From contig CALZXH010000001.1 of assembly GCA_945830055.1 (NCBI GenBank), positions 1 to 64,000 of the forward strand: a stretch of DNA of 64,000 bases, read 5' to 3'. The DNA is from an uncultured Prevotella sp. (GTDB taxonomy: Bacteria; Bacteroidota; Bacteroidia; Bacteroidales; Bacteroidaceae). A program made the position numbers and the translations under genes. Below, piece by piece: positions 20,062 to 31,654 of the stretch (its first letter is position 1; the number at the start of each line of letters is the position of its first letter). The notes under the pieces are model-generated. The model was given only the letters and a program-made list of their open reading frames with translations. It had not been told where the DNA came from and did not search any database.

Positions 20062-21084
20062 ATGAAAAATTTGGATTGGTCTAATCTCTCGTTTGGCTAT
20101 ATGCCAACGGATTACAACGTGCGCTGTTGCTATCGCGATGGCAAATGGGGCGAAATAGAAATCAGTTCCAGCGAATACATCACCATGCACATGGCTGCCA
20201 CCTGCCTTCACTACGGTCAAGAGGCGTTTGAAGGTCTGAAAGCCTACAGGTGCCCGGACGGGAAGGTGCGTGTGTTCCGCGTGGAAGAGAATGCAGCCCG
20301 TTTGCAAAGCACCTGCAGGGGCATTCTGATGCCGGAAGTGCCTACAGAACTCTTTGTGGAAATGGTGAAGAAAGTGGTGAGACTCAACCAGGAGTACATC
20401 CCCACCTATGAGAGCGGTGCCACCCTGTATATCCGCCCGCTGCTCATCGGCACAGGAGCTCAGGTGGGTGTGCATCCTGCCAAGGAATACATGTTCCTTA
20501 TCTTTGTCACCCCTGTAGGACCCTATTTCAAGGGCGGGTTCTCAACCAATCCCTATGTCATCATCCGTGAATACGACCGCTCGGCACCGCTCGGCACCGG
20601 AAAATACAAGGTGGGAGGCAACTATGCCGCATCACTATTTGCCAACAACCTGGCACACGAAAAGGGTTATGCCTGCGAGTTCTATCTGGATGCAAAGGAG
20701 AAGAAATACATTGACGAGTGCGGAGCTGCCAATTTCTTTGGTATCAAAGACAACACTTATGTAACCCCAAAATCCACCAGCATCCTGCCCTCTATCACCA
20801 ACAAGAGTCTGATGCAGGTGGCTGAGGATTTGGGCATGAAAGTGGAAAGACGCCCCATCCCCGAAGAAGAGCTGGAAACCTTTGAAGAAGCAGGAGCCTG
20901 CGGCACCGCTGCCGTTATCTCTCCTATTTCGTATATCGACGATCTGGACAAGGGAAAACGCTACACTTTCAGCAAGGACGGACAACCGGGCCCTGTTTCC
21001 AAGAAGCTGTACGACACACTTCGTGGCATCCAATATGGAACCATTGAGGACAAACATGGGTGGACCACCGTAGTGATTGAGTAA
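20062..21084 (+). CDS. ilvE: Branched-chain amino acid aminotransferase
   Basis: CLHYGQEAFEGLKAYR, LYIRPLLIGTG, GGNYAASL, ECGAANFFGI. Confidence 0.95.
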   Translation: MKNLDWSNLSFGYMPTDYNVRCCYRDGKWGEIEISSSEYITMHMAATCLHYGQEAFEGLKAYRCPDGKVRVFRVEENAARLQSTCRGILMPEVPTELFVEMVKKVVRLNQEYIPTYESGATLYIRPLLIGTGAQVGVHPAKEYMFLIFVTPVGPYFKGGFSTNPYVIIREYDRSAPLGTGKYKVGGNYAASLFANNLAHEKGYACEFYLDAKEKKYIDECGAANFFGIKDNTYVTPKSTSILPSITNKSLMQVAEDLGMKVERRPIPEEELETFEEAGACGTAAVISPISYIDDLDKGKRYTFSKDGQPGPVSKKLYDTLRGIQYGTIEDKHGWTTVVIE

Positions 21085-21167
21085 GTTCAAAGACATCAAA
21101 AGCAATATCTTACGAGGTGGGTCCGAACAGAGCCCACCTCCCTTTTAACTTCAACACATCGAAAAAA

Positions 21168-21803
21168 ATGCTATCATCAAGCGAATTCAGAAACCTCTCT
21201 GCCAACACACTGCAAGGAAAATGGGGAGAGGTCGCCATTTTTACATTGGTTTATTTTTTGGTTGTGGGCGGTATCAACCTGTGCCCCACCCTTCTGAACA
21301 TTAAGACGACAGCGACAGATCTATTCACCAATCTCCTTACGCTTGCACTACTGCCTATGCAGTGGGGCTATTACGTGTATTTCCTTGCCAAGACACGCCA
21401 AGAGAAGGCAGATCTCGATTATCTCTTTATCGGCTATAAGGACTTTGGACGCATCTTCGGCACCATCTTTCTACAGAGTATATATATCTTTCTGTGGTCT
21501 TTGCTGTTCATCATTCCCGGCATTATCAAATCATTTTCGTATGCCATGACTCCTTATGTACTGCGCGACGAGCCGGATCTTTCTTATGATGCGGCCATCA
21601 CTCGAAGCAGCCAACTGATGGGAGGGCACAAGGCAGAACTTTTCTTCCTGTACCTTAGTTTTATTGGATGGTTCGTGCTTTGTCTGCTCACATTGGGTAT
21701 CGGTTTCCTCTTTCTCTCTCCTTATTTCCACACCGCTCAGGTACATTTTTATGAGGAATTGCTAAAAGAAGAGGCTGCAAGTACAGAAGAACAAGAACCA
21801 TAA
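21168..21803 (+). CDS. DUF975 family membrane protein
   Basis: Multi-TM; FLWSLLFIIPGIIKSFSYAMTPYVLRDEPDLSYDAAITRSSQLMGGHK. Confidence 0.8.
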   Translation: MLSSSEFRNLSANTLQGKWGEVAIFTLVYFLVVGGINLCPTLLNIKTTATDLFTNLLTLALLPMQWGYYVYFLAKTRQEKADLDYLFIGYKDFGRIFGTIFLQSIYIFLWSLLFIIPGIIKSFSYAMTPYVLRDEPDLSYDAAITRSSQLMGGHKAELFFLYLSFIGWFVLCLLTLGIGFLFLSPYFHTAQVHFYEELLKEEAASTEEQEP

Positions 21804-21806
21804 GAT

Positions 21807-22577
21807 ATGAGCAAAGGGAAACTGGCAAAATTCGCTGACATGGAACGCTACGAAAACGTGTTCCAATATCCGTTTTCTGTAGTGGAGCAAGTACCTTTTG
21901 AGATGAAAGGGCACTGGCGTGAACTGTATTTCCACAACAGCCATCCCATCATATTGGAACTGGGATGCGGCAAGGGGGAATACACCGTAGAACTGGCACG
22001 TATGTTTCCGGATGTCAACTTTATCGGAGTGGATATCAAAGGGGCTCGAATGTGGACAGGTGCCACTCTGGCACTTCAGGAAGGACTGAAGAATGTGGCT
22101 TTTCTGCGCACCAACATCGAGGTCATCGACCGCTTTTTCTGCAAGGACGAGGTACAGGAGATATGGCTCACCTTCAGCGACCCGCAGATGAAGAACCCGC
22201 GCAAACGACTCACCAGCACCTATTTCATGGAGCGCTATCGCCATTTTCTTTGCGACGGCGGGTTGGTGCATCTCAAGACAGACTCCAACTTTCTGTTCAC
22301 CTATACCACCTATATGGTGAATCACAACAAGTTGCCTTTGCTCTTCCATACCGAAGACCTGTACCATACCGATGTGACAGACGACGACACCCAACGTATC
22401 CTATCCATACAGACCTACTACGAAAAGATGTGGATAGAGCGTGGACTGAACATCAGATACATGAAATTCAGGTTGCCACAAGAGGGCACACTTAGCGAGC
22501 CTGAAGTGGAAATAGAGTTTGACGACTACCGCAGTTACCGCCGCGACAAGCGCACTCCACTGGAGGCAGGTCGGTGA
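21807..22577 (+). CDS. trmB: tRNA (guanosine(46)-N7)-methyltransferase
   Basis: [44 protein letters not shown]. Confidence 0.93.
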   Translation: MSKGKLAKFADMERYENVFQYPFSVVEQVPFEMKGHWRELYFHNSHPIILELGCGKGEYTVELARMFPDVNFIGVDIKGARMWTGATLALQEGLKNVAFLRTNIEVIDRFFCKDEVQEIWLTFSDPQMKNPRKRLTSTYFMERYRHFLCDGGLVHLKTDSNFLFTYTTYMVNHNKLPLLFHTEDLYHTDVTDDDTQRILSIQTYYEKMWIERGLNIRYMKFRLPQEGTLSEPEVEIEFDDYRSYRRDKRTPLEAGR

Positions 22578-22614
22578 CACATAACACTTATAACCGAAAA
22601 AACAAAAGAACACA

Positions 22615-23715
22615 ATGACATTATATCCCAAACTGATTATGGATGCCCTTGCCACCGTGACCTATCCCGGCACCAAAAAAAACCTGGTGGAGAGCGAGAT
22701 GGTGGCAGATACCCCCAGCATCAACGGCATGAAGGTGAAAGTGGTACTCGTTTTCCCACGCGACACCGACCCTTTTCTGAAATCTACCCTCAAGGCTGCA
22801 GAGGCAGCCATCCACTACCATGTGGGCAAAGAGGTAGAGGTAACCATTGAAACGGAGTTCAAGTCAAAGCCGCGCCCTGAAGTGGGAAAGATGTTACCTC
22901 AGGTGAAGAACATCATTGCCGTAAGTTCGGGAAAAGGAGGTGTAGGCAAGAGCACTGTAGCCGCAAACCTTGCCATTGCACTGGCTCGTTTGGGCTATCG
23001 TGTAGGACTCTTGGACACCGATATTTTCGGTCCGTCAATGCCCAAGATGTTTCATGTGGAGGATGCCCGTCCCTATGCTGTCGAAAAAGACGGCAGACAA
23101 CTCATAGAGCCCATAGAACAATATGGTGTAAAACTGTTGAGCATCGGTTTCTTCGTCAGTCCCGATACCGCCACCTTATGGCGTGGAGGCATGGCCAGCA
23201 ATGCCTTGAAACAACTGATTGCCGACGCAGACTGGGGCGAACTGGACTATTTCATCCTTGATACTCCTCCAGGTACCAGCGATATTCACCTCACCTTGCT
23301 GCAGACACTTGCCATCACAGGTGCCGTAATTGTGAGCACACCTCAGAAAGTGGCACTCGCCGATGCACGTAAGGGTATCGACATGTATCGCAACGAGAAG
23401 GTCAACGTACCCATTCTTGGCCTAATAGAAAATATGGCATGGTTTACCCCTGCCGAACTGCCCGAAAACAAGTACTACATCTTCGGCAACGGAGGTTGCA
23501 AAGCCCTTGCAGAGGAGATGGGTACACCTCTGCTGGCACAGATTCCTCTGGTGCAAAGCATCTGCGAGAGCGGTGATGCAGGAGAGCCGGCCGCTACCAA
23601 AGTAGATACCATTACCGGACAAGCTTTCCTTAGTCTGGCACAGGCAGTGGTGACGGTGGTCAATCGCCGCAACAAAGAGCAGGCACCCACCAAGATTGTG
23701 GGAGTAAAGAAATAG
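22615..23715 (+). CDS. mrp: Mrp/NBP35 family ATP-binding Fe-S carrier
   Basis: AVSSGKGGVGKSTVAANLAIALA, DTDIFGPSMP, ILDTPPGTSDIHLTL. Confidence 0.93.
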   Translation: MTLYPKLIMDALATVTYPGTKKNLVESEMVADTPSINGMKVKVVLVFPRDTDPFLKSTLKAAEAAIHYHVGKEVEVTIETEFKSKPRPEVGKMLPQVKNIIAVSSGKGGVGKSTVAANLAIALARLGYRVGLLDTDIFGPSMPKMFHVEDARPYAVEKDGRQLIEPIEQYGVKLLSIGFFVSPDTATLWRGGMASNALKQLIADADWGELDYFILDTPPGTSDIHLTLLQTLAITGAVIVSTPQKVALADARKGIDMYRNEKVNVPILGLIENMAWFTPAELPENKYYIFGNGGCKALAEEMGTPLLAQIPLVQSICESGDAGEPAATKVDTITGQAFLSLAQAVVTVVNRRNKEQAPTKIVGVKK

Positions 23716-23763
23716 GGAGTTGTCCCGTCATCGGAGCGTCATAGGCAGGAGGTTTTACAGTTC

Positions 23764-24246
23764 CTACTCTGACACATAATCCACAAAATCATAGGCAAAG
23801 GCGTGCTTTTCATCCTTATCGTGATGTTCACGCCTTTCTTCTTTCCATCCGTCATAGGCAGGAAAGAAGGCATCTGCTTGCGCCGGAGTATCATCCACCT
23901 CCGTGAGACACAGGCGATGCGCCAGAGGCAAGGCCTGTTCATATACGCTTGCACCTCCAATGACAAACACCTCTTCGTCGGCACCGCAATGTGCCAGAGC
24001 CTCATCCAGCGAAGCATAGGTGTCACAGCCTTCAAAATGGTTGCAACTTTTACTCAACACCACGTTGCGACGGTTGGGAAGCGCCCCTTTGGGCAACGAC
24101 AGAAAGGTGTTGCGTCCCATGATGATGGTGTGCCCTGTAGTCAGCGCCTTAAAACGTTTCAAGTCGTTGGGCAACCAGTATATCAGTTTGTTTTCTAATC
24201 CGATGGCCCTGTTACGTGCCACAGCTGCAATGATATGTATCTTCAT
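23764..24246 (-). CDS. folA: Dihydrofolate reductase
   Basis: AVARNRAIGLENKLIYWLPNDLKRFKALTTGHTIIMGRNTF. Confidence 0.95.
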   Translation of the reverse strand: MKIHIIAAVARNRAIGLENKLIYWLPNDLKRFKALTTGHTIIMGRNTFLSLPKGALPNRRNVVLSKSCNHFEGCDTYASLDEALAHCGADEEVFVIGGASVYEQALPLAHRLCLTEVDDTPAQADAFFPAYDGWKEERREHHDKDEKHAFAYDFVDYVSE

Positions 24247-24262
24247 ATTGTCATATATCTGT

Positions 24263-25057
24263 TTACACCGACACCTCTGCCTTAATATGCGGCCACGGGT
24301 CGTAGTTTTCTAACTGAAAGTCTTCGTACTGGAAATCAAAAATGCTCTTCACATCCGGATTGATACGCATCACCGGCAGGGGGCGCGGGGTGCGTGTCAG
24401 TTGCAGTCGAGCCTGCTCCAGATGGTTCAGATACAAATGCGTATCTCCCGTAGTGTGTATGAAATCTCCTGGTGTCAGACCGCTCACCTGTGCCATCATC
24501 ATCAACAGCAGGGCATAACTTGCTATATTGAACGGTACACCGAGGAAAGTGTCTGCCGACCGTTGGTATAGTTGCAGGCTCAGCCTGCCATCGGCTACAT
24601 AAAACTGGAACATGGTATGACAGGGAGGCAACGCCATCTTCTCTACCTCCGCCACATTCCAGGCACTCACTATCATCCGTCGCGAGTCGGGGTTATGCTT
24701 CAGTTGATCCACCACACTCTGTATCTGGTCAATGGTACCTCCGTTGTAGTCAGGCCAGGAACGCCACTGATGCCCATAAACAGGTCCCAGTTCCCCATTC
24801 TCATCAGCCCATTCGTTCCATATCCTCACGCCATGCTCCTGCAGATATTTCACATTGGTATCGCCTTGCAGAAACCATAGCAGTTCGTATATAATAGATT
24901 TGAGGTGCAGTTTCTTGGTAGTGAGCAGAGGAAATCCCTCTTGCAGGTTGAAGCGCATCTGGTTACCGAAGATGCTGACGGTGCCGGTACCAGTACGGTC
25001 ACCTTTCTTCACACCCTCCGTCATAATGCGGTTGAGCAAATCTAAGTATTGTTTCAT
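24263..25057 (-). CDS. thyA: Thymidylate synthase
   Basis: [40 protein letters not shown]. Confidence 0.97.
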   Translation of the reverse strand: MKQYLDLLNRIMTEGVKKGDRTGTGTVSIFGNQMRFNLQEGFPLLTTKKLHLKSIIYELLWFLQGDTNVKYLQEHGVRIWNEWADENGELGPVYGHQWRSWPDYNGGTIDQIQSVVDQLKHNPDSRRMIVSAWNVAEVEKMALPPCHTMFQFYVADGRLSLQLYQRSADTFLGVPFNIASYALLLMMMAQVSGLTPGDFIHTTGDTHLYLNHLEQARLQLTRTPRPLPVMRINPDVKSIFDFQYEDFQLENYDPWPHIKAEVSV

Positions 25058-26490
25058 AATTGGAATATTGTAGTTTCTTCTGGTATATGGGTACTCTTGA
25101 TGCGCCATTCGCGCGGATAGAGATTGTTTGCCCGGCTCCCGATGTTCTTACAAAAACCCAAAGGGACACCCCTGTACGTAAGCAGCACAAACCCTTTTGG
25201 GGTTCCTTCCGGCAACGCCACAGCCTCGCAGCGCAGAAAATCCACTGCAGTGGCATAAGACACTTCTGCCGACGGGAATACGCAGGGAGCCAATTCACGA
25301 CTCAATGCCAAAGCATGATGTGGAATGAGATCGCGACCTTTGATTCTCGCCACAGGCACACCGGCACTCAGCACTCTGAGTCCCTGCCTTGTCGCCAGAT
25401 CATAGTAGTCAGCCAATAGTGACGGCAATGCCATCACCTCGTCATCTGTTGTGCGCAACACAAAACCATCCGCTTGTTTCAGCCATTGCCTCACAGATTC
25501 TGTTTGCCGGTCGTCTGAAGTTGCACCTCTTTTTTTTCTACGTGGCTTGCCTGCCTCTTTTTTTCTGTTTCCACCCTCCACAGGATCCAGCACACAAGGT
25601 GCATCTCCATGTTTTTTCAGTACCGCCATAAACAATCCCTCACCTTGGGTATAGCCAGGCAAAAAGCGATATACAGGTGCGTCATAACAAGGAAGCAGTG
25701 AGGGAAGAATCTGCCACATTTCATCCACAGGCACTGACAGTACCTCCGCCCCCAGCTCTTCGGCTATCCACTTCACATTCTCTTCGTTTTCAAGGGTATT
25801 GAACGTGCAGGTGGAATAGACCATGATGCCACCGTCTCGCAGTTGCCCCCATATCGTCTGCACTATCTCCCGCTGCAGTTGGGCACACTGGGTCACACGC
25901 AGTCTGCTCCATCCTTCCACAGCCTCGGCATCCTTGCGAAACATCCCTTCTCCCGAGCAGGGCACGTCACAAAGCACCACATCAAATCGCAGGGAAGAGG
26001 CGGAAAAATGCTCGGGATAGCCATTGGTGACCATCACTCCCGCTGCACCCCATTTCTGGATATTCTCCGCCAATATCTGCGCCCTCAACTTTATCGGTTC
26101 GTTACAAACCACCAGACTTCCTTGAGGCAGGGCATCTATCGCCACCGTGGTTTTTCCCCCTGGAGCCGCACACATGTCTAGCATCGCCACAGGACGGTTG
26201 ACGTAAGTGGAGATGACACGGTGCAAGAACATGGATGAAGCCTCCTGCACATAGTAGCAACCGGCATGAAGCAAAGGGTCGAAAGTAAAATTCGGACGCC
26301 TATCCAATATCCATCCCCTATCACACCAAGGTACTCTTGTGGCGTTCCCAACAGGCTTCATGGTGCCATATTTGGCATTCACACGCACGGCTGTTACCGG
26401 TTCTTCGGCCAATCCGTCGAAGAGGCGTTCTGCCCTTTCGTTTCCCAAAAGAGCTTGCATCTGAGTGGTAAAATCGGCGGGTAACTGCAT
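25054..26490 (-). CDS. NOL1/NOP2/Sun (RsmF-like) rRNA cytosine-C5 methyltransferase
   Basis: [42 protein letters not shown]. Confidence 0.9.
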   Translation of the reverse strand: MQLPADFTTQMQALLGNERAERLFDGLAEEPVTAVRVNAKYGTMKPVGNATRVPWCDRGWILDRRPNFTFDPLLHAGCYYVQEASSMFLHRVISTYVNRPVAMLDMCAAPGGKTTVAIDALPQGSLVVCNEPIKLRAQILAENIQKWGAAGVMVTNGYPEHFSASSLRFDVVLCDVPCSGEGMFRKDAEAVEGWSRLRVTQCAQLQREIVQTIWGQLRDGGIMVYSTCTFNTLENEENVKWIAEELGAEVLSVPVDEMWQILPSLLPCYDAPVYRFLPGYTQGEGLFMAVLKKHGDAPCVLDPVEGGNRKKEAGKPRRKKRGATSDDRQTESVRQWLKQADGFVLRTTDDEVMALPSLLADYYDLATRQGLRVLSAGVPVARIKGRDLIPHHALALSRELAPCVFPSAEVSYATAVDFLRCEAVALPEGTPKGFVLLTYRGVPLGFCKNIGSRANNLYPREWRIKSTHIPEETTIFQL

Positions 26491-26608
26491 TTTTACATTG
26501 TTTTATATGCAAAAGTAGAAAAAAAATCGCATCTTTGCAAAGCCAGTCCAAAAGAATAGGAAAAATGGCATACCAACCCATACAGAACAACAGGAAAAAA
26601 CTAAGATT

Positions 26609-26803
26609 ATGGCATATAAGAAACTGACACTATCCAACGACAAAAAGATTGCAGGCGTATGCGGCGGTATTGCCGAATACCTGGATATTGACCCCACTGT
26701 TGTGCGTCTTGTCTACGCCCTTCTCACTGTTTTCACCGCTGTCAGCGGCATCATCATCTACCTTATTCTGATGCTTGCTTTGCCGAAGGCGTCTCGCCAG
26801 TAA
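26609..26803 (+). CDS. PspC domain protein
   Basis: KLTLSNDKKIAGVCGGIAEYLDIDPTVVRLVYALLTV. Confidence 0.9.
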   Translation: MAYKKLTLSNDKKIAGVCGGIAEYLDIDPTVVRLVYALLTVFTAVSGIIIYLILMLALPKASRQ

Positions 26804-28781
26804 ACATGCCATAGGTGGTGCGCAGCACTATAAACTCAGTACGGCGATTCAACTGGTTACAGATTTCCTGCTCCTCGGGCTTGAGTGTTTTGATAAAATC
26901 CTCAGAGAGCACATCATTCTCTTTCAAGAAACTATAGGTTTCCGTCAATTTCCGTTTGATGGTCTTAGGTTTGTCTTTGCCATAGCCCACAGGACTCAGT
27001 CGATCTGCTACTATTCCCTGTGCGATGAGATAGTTGACCACCGCCTCGGCTCGTCGCTGCGACAGGTTTTTATTGTATGCTGATGGTCCTCGGTAGTCGC
27101 AGTGAGCACTCAATTCTATGGTCACATTGGGATTTTCGTTGAGCAGTTTCACCAATCTGTCCAGCGCCTCCGTTGATTCCGGACGCAGATCGGCCTTGTC
27201 AAAGTCATAGAAGATATTGTCGATGAGCACGGGGGCGGTAATGGATGCCAGCGGGAACTGCAACACATACTCTTCCGATTCTGTGACCGGCTCTACACGC
27301 AACTGCTCCTTATGATTCAGATACCCCTTGCATGTGCCCAGGAACACATAGTCCACATTGGGTTTGATGGCTTGGGTAAAACTGCCATCTCCCTTCACGT
27401 TCAGTTTCATGTTGGTGCCGTCGTTGCCCACCATATAAACCAAGGCATCTGGCAGCTCATAACCGTCTTTTTCATATACCCACCCCTTCACCGTCTGCAC
27501 TATCTCCGGATTGACAAAACTGTAGATATGATCCCATCCCTTACCGTCTCCGCGGTTGGACGAGAAGAATCCCTGGTTGAGCAATCCCTCAAAGGTCATA
27601 CCGAAGTCATCTCCCTGCGAATTAAGCGGATAGCCTGGATGCTCTATGGTCCATCGGCCTGCCAGCGAGTCGGGTTTGGCGATGAAGATGTCAAGTCCGC
27701 CCATGCCGGGATGACCGTTGGACGAAAAATACAGGTCGCCATTGGGTCGGAAAGTGGGAAACATCTCGTCGCCCTCGGTATTGATGGGTCGCCCTAAGTT
27801 CTCCACTCCGCCCAGTCCGTGACTGTCTGCACGCACGCGCCACAAGTCCAGGCCTCCGATACCGCCAGGCATGTCGCTCACGAAATAGAGCCACTCCCCA
27901 TCGGGCGAAATGGCAGGATGAGCATAACTGGAAAGGGTATCTTTGGTGATGGGTACCTCCGTGAGTTTGCCCCAGGAGGCATCTGAACGCTGGGAGGTAC
28001 ATATCGTGGCAAAGCGGGGATAAGAGGCATCGCTGAGACAACGTGTCAGGTACATGGTCTTATTGTCGGGAGTAAAGCAACAGGCGCCCTCGTCAAACTC
28101 GGTATTCATTTCTCCCTCTATCACTTCCGGCCTCTCCCACTTACCCTTTTCGTCCTTCACTGCTATCAGTATATCACCATTTTTAGTACCAGTGATGCCG
28201 CTCAGTTCGTCGCCGGCCACCTGGTTTCGGGTAGAGGTAAAATAGAGTTGGTCGTAATTGTCGCCAGCCAGCACGGGCGAATAGTCTGCACGCCGTGAGT
28301 TGAAGAAATTCTCGCGCTTCACTGTATAGGCAGACCCCTCTTGCTTCCACAACGGAGCCTGCAAGGCAGAAGTGAGGCCAGCCTGCGCCAAACGGTTGCC
28401 CGGCATACTGTCCACCAATATCTGGAAATATTTGGCAGCCTCTTTGTAGTTGCCGTTTTTCAGCAGTTGCTGCCCCAGATAGAGCATGGTCAGACTGTCG
28501 GTCTGCTTGTATCTCACGGCATTCTGATAGGCTGCGATGGCACGCTGCGTGTAGTTGATGCGCCTGTAACAGTCTGCCAGTTTCAGTGCACGTTTTCCCC
28601 TGTTCACCCTATCCTTGGCAGGGGTGGCACTATATGCTTTCTTGTACTGCGTGGCGGCATCGTAATACTCTCCCAGGGCATAGAACTTGTCTCCCTTCTT
28701 CATGGCGGCATCAGCCCCGCATCCCGCCAAAATGAGCAGGAGGGTCAGGGACAGGGCTATGGTTCTGAGGTATTGCGTCAT
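26763..28781 (-). CDS. PorE-like lipoprotein (TPR + PD40/WD40 + OmpA C-terminal domain), putative T9SS component
   Basis: Lipobox LILAGCGAD, TPR repeats, PDGEWLYFVSDMPGGIGGLDLW, OmpA motif NVTIELSAHCDYRGPSAYNKNLSQRRAEAVVNYL. Confidence 0.8.
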   Translation of the reverse strand: MTQYLRTIALSLTLLLILAGCGADAAMKKGDKFYALGEYYDAATQYKKAYSATPAKDRVNRGKRALKLADCYRRINYTQRAIAAYQNAVRYKQTDSLTMLYLGQQLLKNGNYKEAAKYFQILVDSMPGNRLAQAGLTSALQAPLWKQEGSAYTVKRENFFNSRRADYSPVLAGDNYDQLYFTSTRNQVAGDELSGITGTKNGDILIAVKDEKGKWERPEVIEGEMNTEFDEGACCFTPDNKTMYLTRCLSDASYPRFATICTSQRSDASWGKLTEVPITKDTLSSYAHPAISPDGEWLYFVSDMPGGIGGLDLWRVRADSHGLGGVENLGRPINTEGDEMFPTFRPNGDLYFSSNGHPGMGGLDIFIAKPDSLAGRWTIEHPGYPLNSQGDDFGMTFEGLLNQGFFSSNRGDGKGWDHIYSFVNPEIVQTVKGWVYEKDGYELPDALVYMVGNDGTNMKLNVKGDGSFTQAIKPNVDYVFLGTCKGYLNHKEQLRVEPVTESEEYVLQFPLASITAPVLIDNIFYDFDKADLRPESTEALDRLVKLLNENPNVTIELSAHCDYRGPSAYNKNLSQRRAEAVVNYLIAQGIVADRLSPVGYGKDKPKTIKRKLTETYSFLKENDVLSEDFIKTLKPEEQEICNQLNRRTEFIVLRTTYGMFTGETPSAKQASE

Positions 28782-28844
28782 GATAGGGATATACTATGTT
28801 GTTCTTAGTTCATGTATGGGGTTGATGCTGTATGTATAACGTAT

Positions 28845-30866
28845 TCAGTCGTCATTTATTGCATGCCGCCAGGTACATCCCTCCTTCCAACGCGAACAGC
28901 CATACTGCGTGTTGCCCCTTATCACGGTACCTTCTCCACACAGGGGACATTTCATACCCACTGCAATGGTGTCCTTCGATACAGTCTTTTTTCTGCTTGC
29001 GGGCTTTTTGACAGCGGTGTCTGAGGCAACGGCAGCACTTTTTCGCTTTTTCTTCAAGTCCTCTTCGGTAGTCACCGCCACGCGCCGGTTGCTGCCATCG
29101 CGCATCACGTCATCTACGATCTGTCGTATCTGCTCCTTCAGTTCGTTGACGAACTGTGCAGCATCATATTTCCGGTGTTCTATGTCACGGAGTTTCTTCT
29201 CCCATATACCGGTCAGTTCGCAACTCTTGAGCAGTTCTTCCCGTATCACACCTATCAGTTCTATACCTGTGGGAGTAGCCACCAGATTCTTGCGTTCACG
29301 CCTGATATAGCGCCTTTTAAAGAGGGTCTCTATGATGGATGCACGCGATGAGGGCCTGCCTATACCGTTCTCCTTGAGAGCCATGCGCAGGGTTTCGTCT
29401 TCCACAAACTTACCGGCTGTTTCCATCGCCCTCAGTAGGGTGGCTTCCGTGTAGTACTTGGGCGGTGTGGTCCATTTCTCTGTCAACGAGGGCAGGTGTT
29501 CTCCACTCTCTCCTTCCACGAAGTCGGGTAGCACCGACTGCTCGCCTGTCGCATTGTCTGTATTGCTGTCTTTCTGCTGTGCCGAGGCATCCACCACGCG
29601 CCAACCTGGACTGAGGATAACCTTTCCCGTTACCTTGAACTCTATGTCCTCCACCTTGCCCAGCACGGTGGTGGTAGCAAACTTGCAATCGGGATAGAAC
29701 ACAGAGATAAACCTGCGGGTAATCAGGTCATATACATTCCGTTCCATGTCCGTAAGGTTCATCGCCGCCACTCCGGTGGGGATGATGGCATGGTGGTCGG
29801 TCACCTTGGACGAGTCGAACACTTTCTTTGACTTCAGCAGTTTTTTCCCTTCCAGGGGCTGGGTAAACGCCTCATACCCGCGTATGCTCTTCAGTATGAT
29901 GGGGCATTTGGCATACACGTCATCACTGAGATACTGAGTGTCAACACGCGGGTAGGTGGTCAGTTTTCGCTCGTACAGTCCCTGTATGATGTTGAGTGTC
30001 TGCTCGGCACTCATGTTGAACTTCTTGTTACAATCTACCTGCAGTGAGGTAAGGTCATAGAGATGCGGGGGCGCTTCGGTGCCGTTTTTCTTCTGTACAG
30101 AGGTCACGGTAAAAGGTTTTCCCGTGATGGTGTTCAGAAACTGCTCGCCCTCCTCTTTTACCGTAAACTTTCCCTTGGTAGCGGTAAACACGGTGTCCCG
30201 ATAAGTAGTGGAGAGCACCCAGTATGCCTCGGGCACAAAATGATCTATCTCGTGCTGACGGTTCACGATGAGCGCCAACGTGGGAGTCTGTACCCTGCCG
30301 ATGCTGAGAACCTGCCTGTTCTGCCCGTACTTGAGGGTATAGAGGCGTGTGGCATTCATCCCCAACAGCCAGTCACCGATGGCCCGACTGAGTCCTGCCA
30401 TATACAGGGGCTGGTAGTCGTCCTGGTTCTTCAAATTGCTGAAGCCCTCTCTGATGGCCTCATCGGTCATCGACGAAATCCACAGGCGTTTGACAGGACA
30501 GGTGGCTTTGGCTTTCTGCATCACCCACCGCTGTATCAGTTCTCCTTCCTGTCCGGCATCACCGCAGTTGATGATGCTGTCGGCCTGCTGCATCAGCCTC
30601 TCTATCACGGCAAACTGCTTGCGTATCCCCTCGTCGTCTATCAGTTTGATACCGAAGCGGGCAGGTATCATTGGCAGCGAGGTGAGGCTCCACGACTTCC
30701 ACATATCAGTATAGTCGTTGGGTTCCTTGAGCGTACACAGATGACCAAAGGTCCACGTCACCTGATAACCATTGCCCTCCATATATCCCTGGTAGGACTT
30801 GTTGGCTCCGATGATGCGGGCAATGTCCTTTGCCACACTGGGTTTCTCTGCAATGCAAACAATCAT
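28845..30866 (-). CDS. topB: DNA topoisomerase III
   Basis: MIVCIAEKPSVAKDIARIIGA, CGDAGQEGELIQRW, SIGRVQTPTLALIV; C-terminal CPLCGEGTV zinc finger. Confidence 0.93.
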   Translation of the reverse strand: MIVCIAEKPSVAKDIARIIGANKSYQGYMEGNGYQVTWTFGHLCTLKEPNDYTDMWKSWSLTSLPMIPARFGIKLIDDEGIRKQFAVIERLMQQADSIINCGDAGQEGELIQRWVMQKAKATCPVKRLWISSMTDEAIREGFSNLKNQDDYQPLYMAGLSRAIGDWLLGMNATRLYTLKYGQNRQVLSIGRVQTPTLALIVNRQHEIDHFVPEAYWVLSTTYRDTVFTATKGKFTVKEEGEQFLNTITGKPFTVTSVQKKNGTEAPPHLYDLTSLQVDCNKKFNMSAEQTLNIIQGLYERKLTTYPRVDTQYLSDDVYAKCPIILKSIRGYEAFTQPLEGKKLLKSKKVFDSSKVTDHHAIIPTGVAAMNLTDMERNVYDLITRRFISVFYPDCKFATTTVLGKVEDIEFKVTGKVILSPGWRVVDASAQQKDSNTDNATGEQSVLPDFVEGESGEHLPSLTEKWTTPPKYYTEATLLRAMETAGKFVEDETLRMALKENGIGRPSSRASIIETLFKRRYIRRERKNLVATPTGIELIGVIREELLKSCELTGIWEKKLRDIEHRKYDAAQFVNELKEQIRQIVDDVMRDGSNRRVAVTTEEDLKKKRKSAAVASDTAVKKPASRKKTVSKDTIAVGMKCPLCGEGTVIRGNTQYGCSRWKEGCTWRHAINDD

Positions 30867-30996
30867 GACGGGTTCTTTTTCTGTTGTTGAGTAGGTTTTA
30901 CGAGACTGCAAAAGTACAATAAATGTACCGAATTCTTGCTCATTCCTAAGATTTTTTGTTTCTTTGCAGCACGTTACACTACATCATCCCACGATT

Positions 30997-31635
30997 ATGA
31001 CAACACCATTGGAAACAAGAAACGAACATTTGGCAAACCACCTCATCAAGCAGTTGAAGAAGCGCAACATGGAGGCTATATATTGCACAACGGCACAACA
31101 GGCGATAGAGAAAATAAAAGAGATGATTCCTACCGGGGCATCGGTCACTTGGGGAGGATCTATGACCCTGCGCGACATGGGACTGACCCGGGCACTTCAT
31201 GAAGCAGGCTGTTATCAGCTGTTCGACCGCGACCTAGCAAAGAGTCCTGAAGAAGCACAAGAGATTTACCGTAAGGCTTTCTCAGCAGATTTCTACCTTT
31301 CCAGTGCCAACGCTCTCAGCGAAGACGGTGTCATCGTGAATATCGACGGCAACGGCAACCGGGTGGCAGCCATCACCTTTGGTCCCAAGCATGTCATCTT
31401 TGTCATCTCGCTCCAAAAGGTGGCACACAATGTAGAAGCAGCACTGGCAAGGGCACGCGGCACAGCAGCTCCCATCAACGCAGCACGCTTCGACATCAAC
31501 ACACCTTGCAAGATAGACGGCATCTGCCACAACTGCAACTCCCCACAAAGTATCTGCAACCACATCCATCTGCTGCGCAACTCCAAACTGGGAAGAATCT
31601 CAGTGATACTGCTGGCAGAGGAGTACGGGTATTAA
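30997..31635 (+). CDS. Stand-alone LUD domain (YkgG/LutC family) protein
   Basis: GASVTWGGSMTLRDMGL, FYLSSANALSEDGVIVNIDGNGNRVAAI, PCKIDGICHNCNSPQSICNH. Confidence 0.85.
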   Translation: MTTPLETRNEHLANHLIKQLKKRNMEAIYCTTAQQAIEKIKEMIPTGASVTWGGSMTLRDMGLTRALHEAGCYQLFDRDLAKSPEEAQEIYRKAFSADFYLSSANALSEDGVIVNIDGNGNRVAAITFGPKHVIFVISLQKVAHNVEAALARARGTAAPINAARFDINTPCKIDGICHNCNSPQSICNHIHLLRNSKLGRISVILLAEEYGY

Positions 31636-31654
31636 GCCCCAATCGGCATTAGAA

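Noticed and set aside
30997-31635. Cys-rich tail of the stand-alone LUD protein as a novel motif
   Set aside because: The PC-x5-C-x2-C-x6-C tail fits what I recall for this YkgG/LUD subgroup, so it is not unusual.
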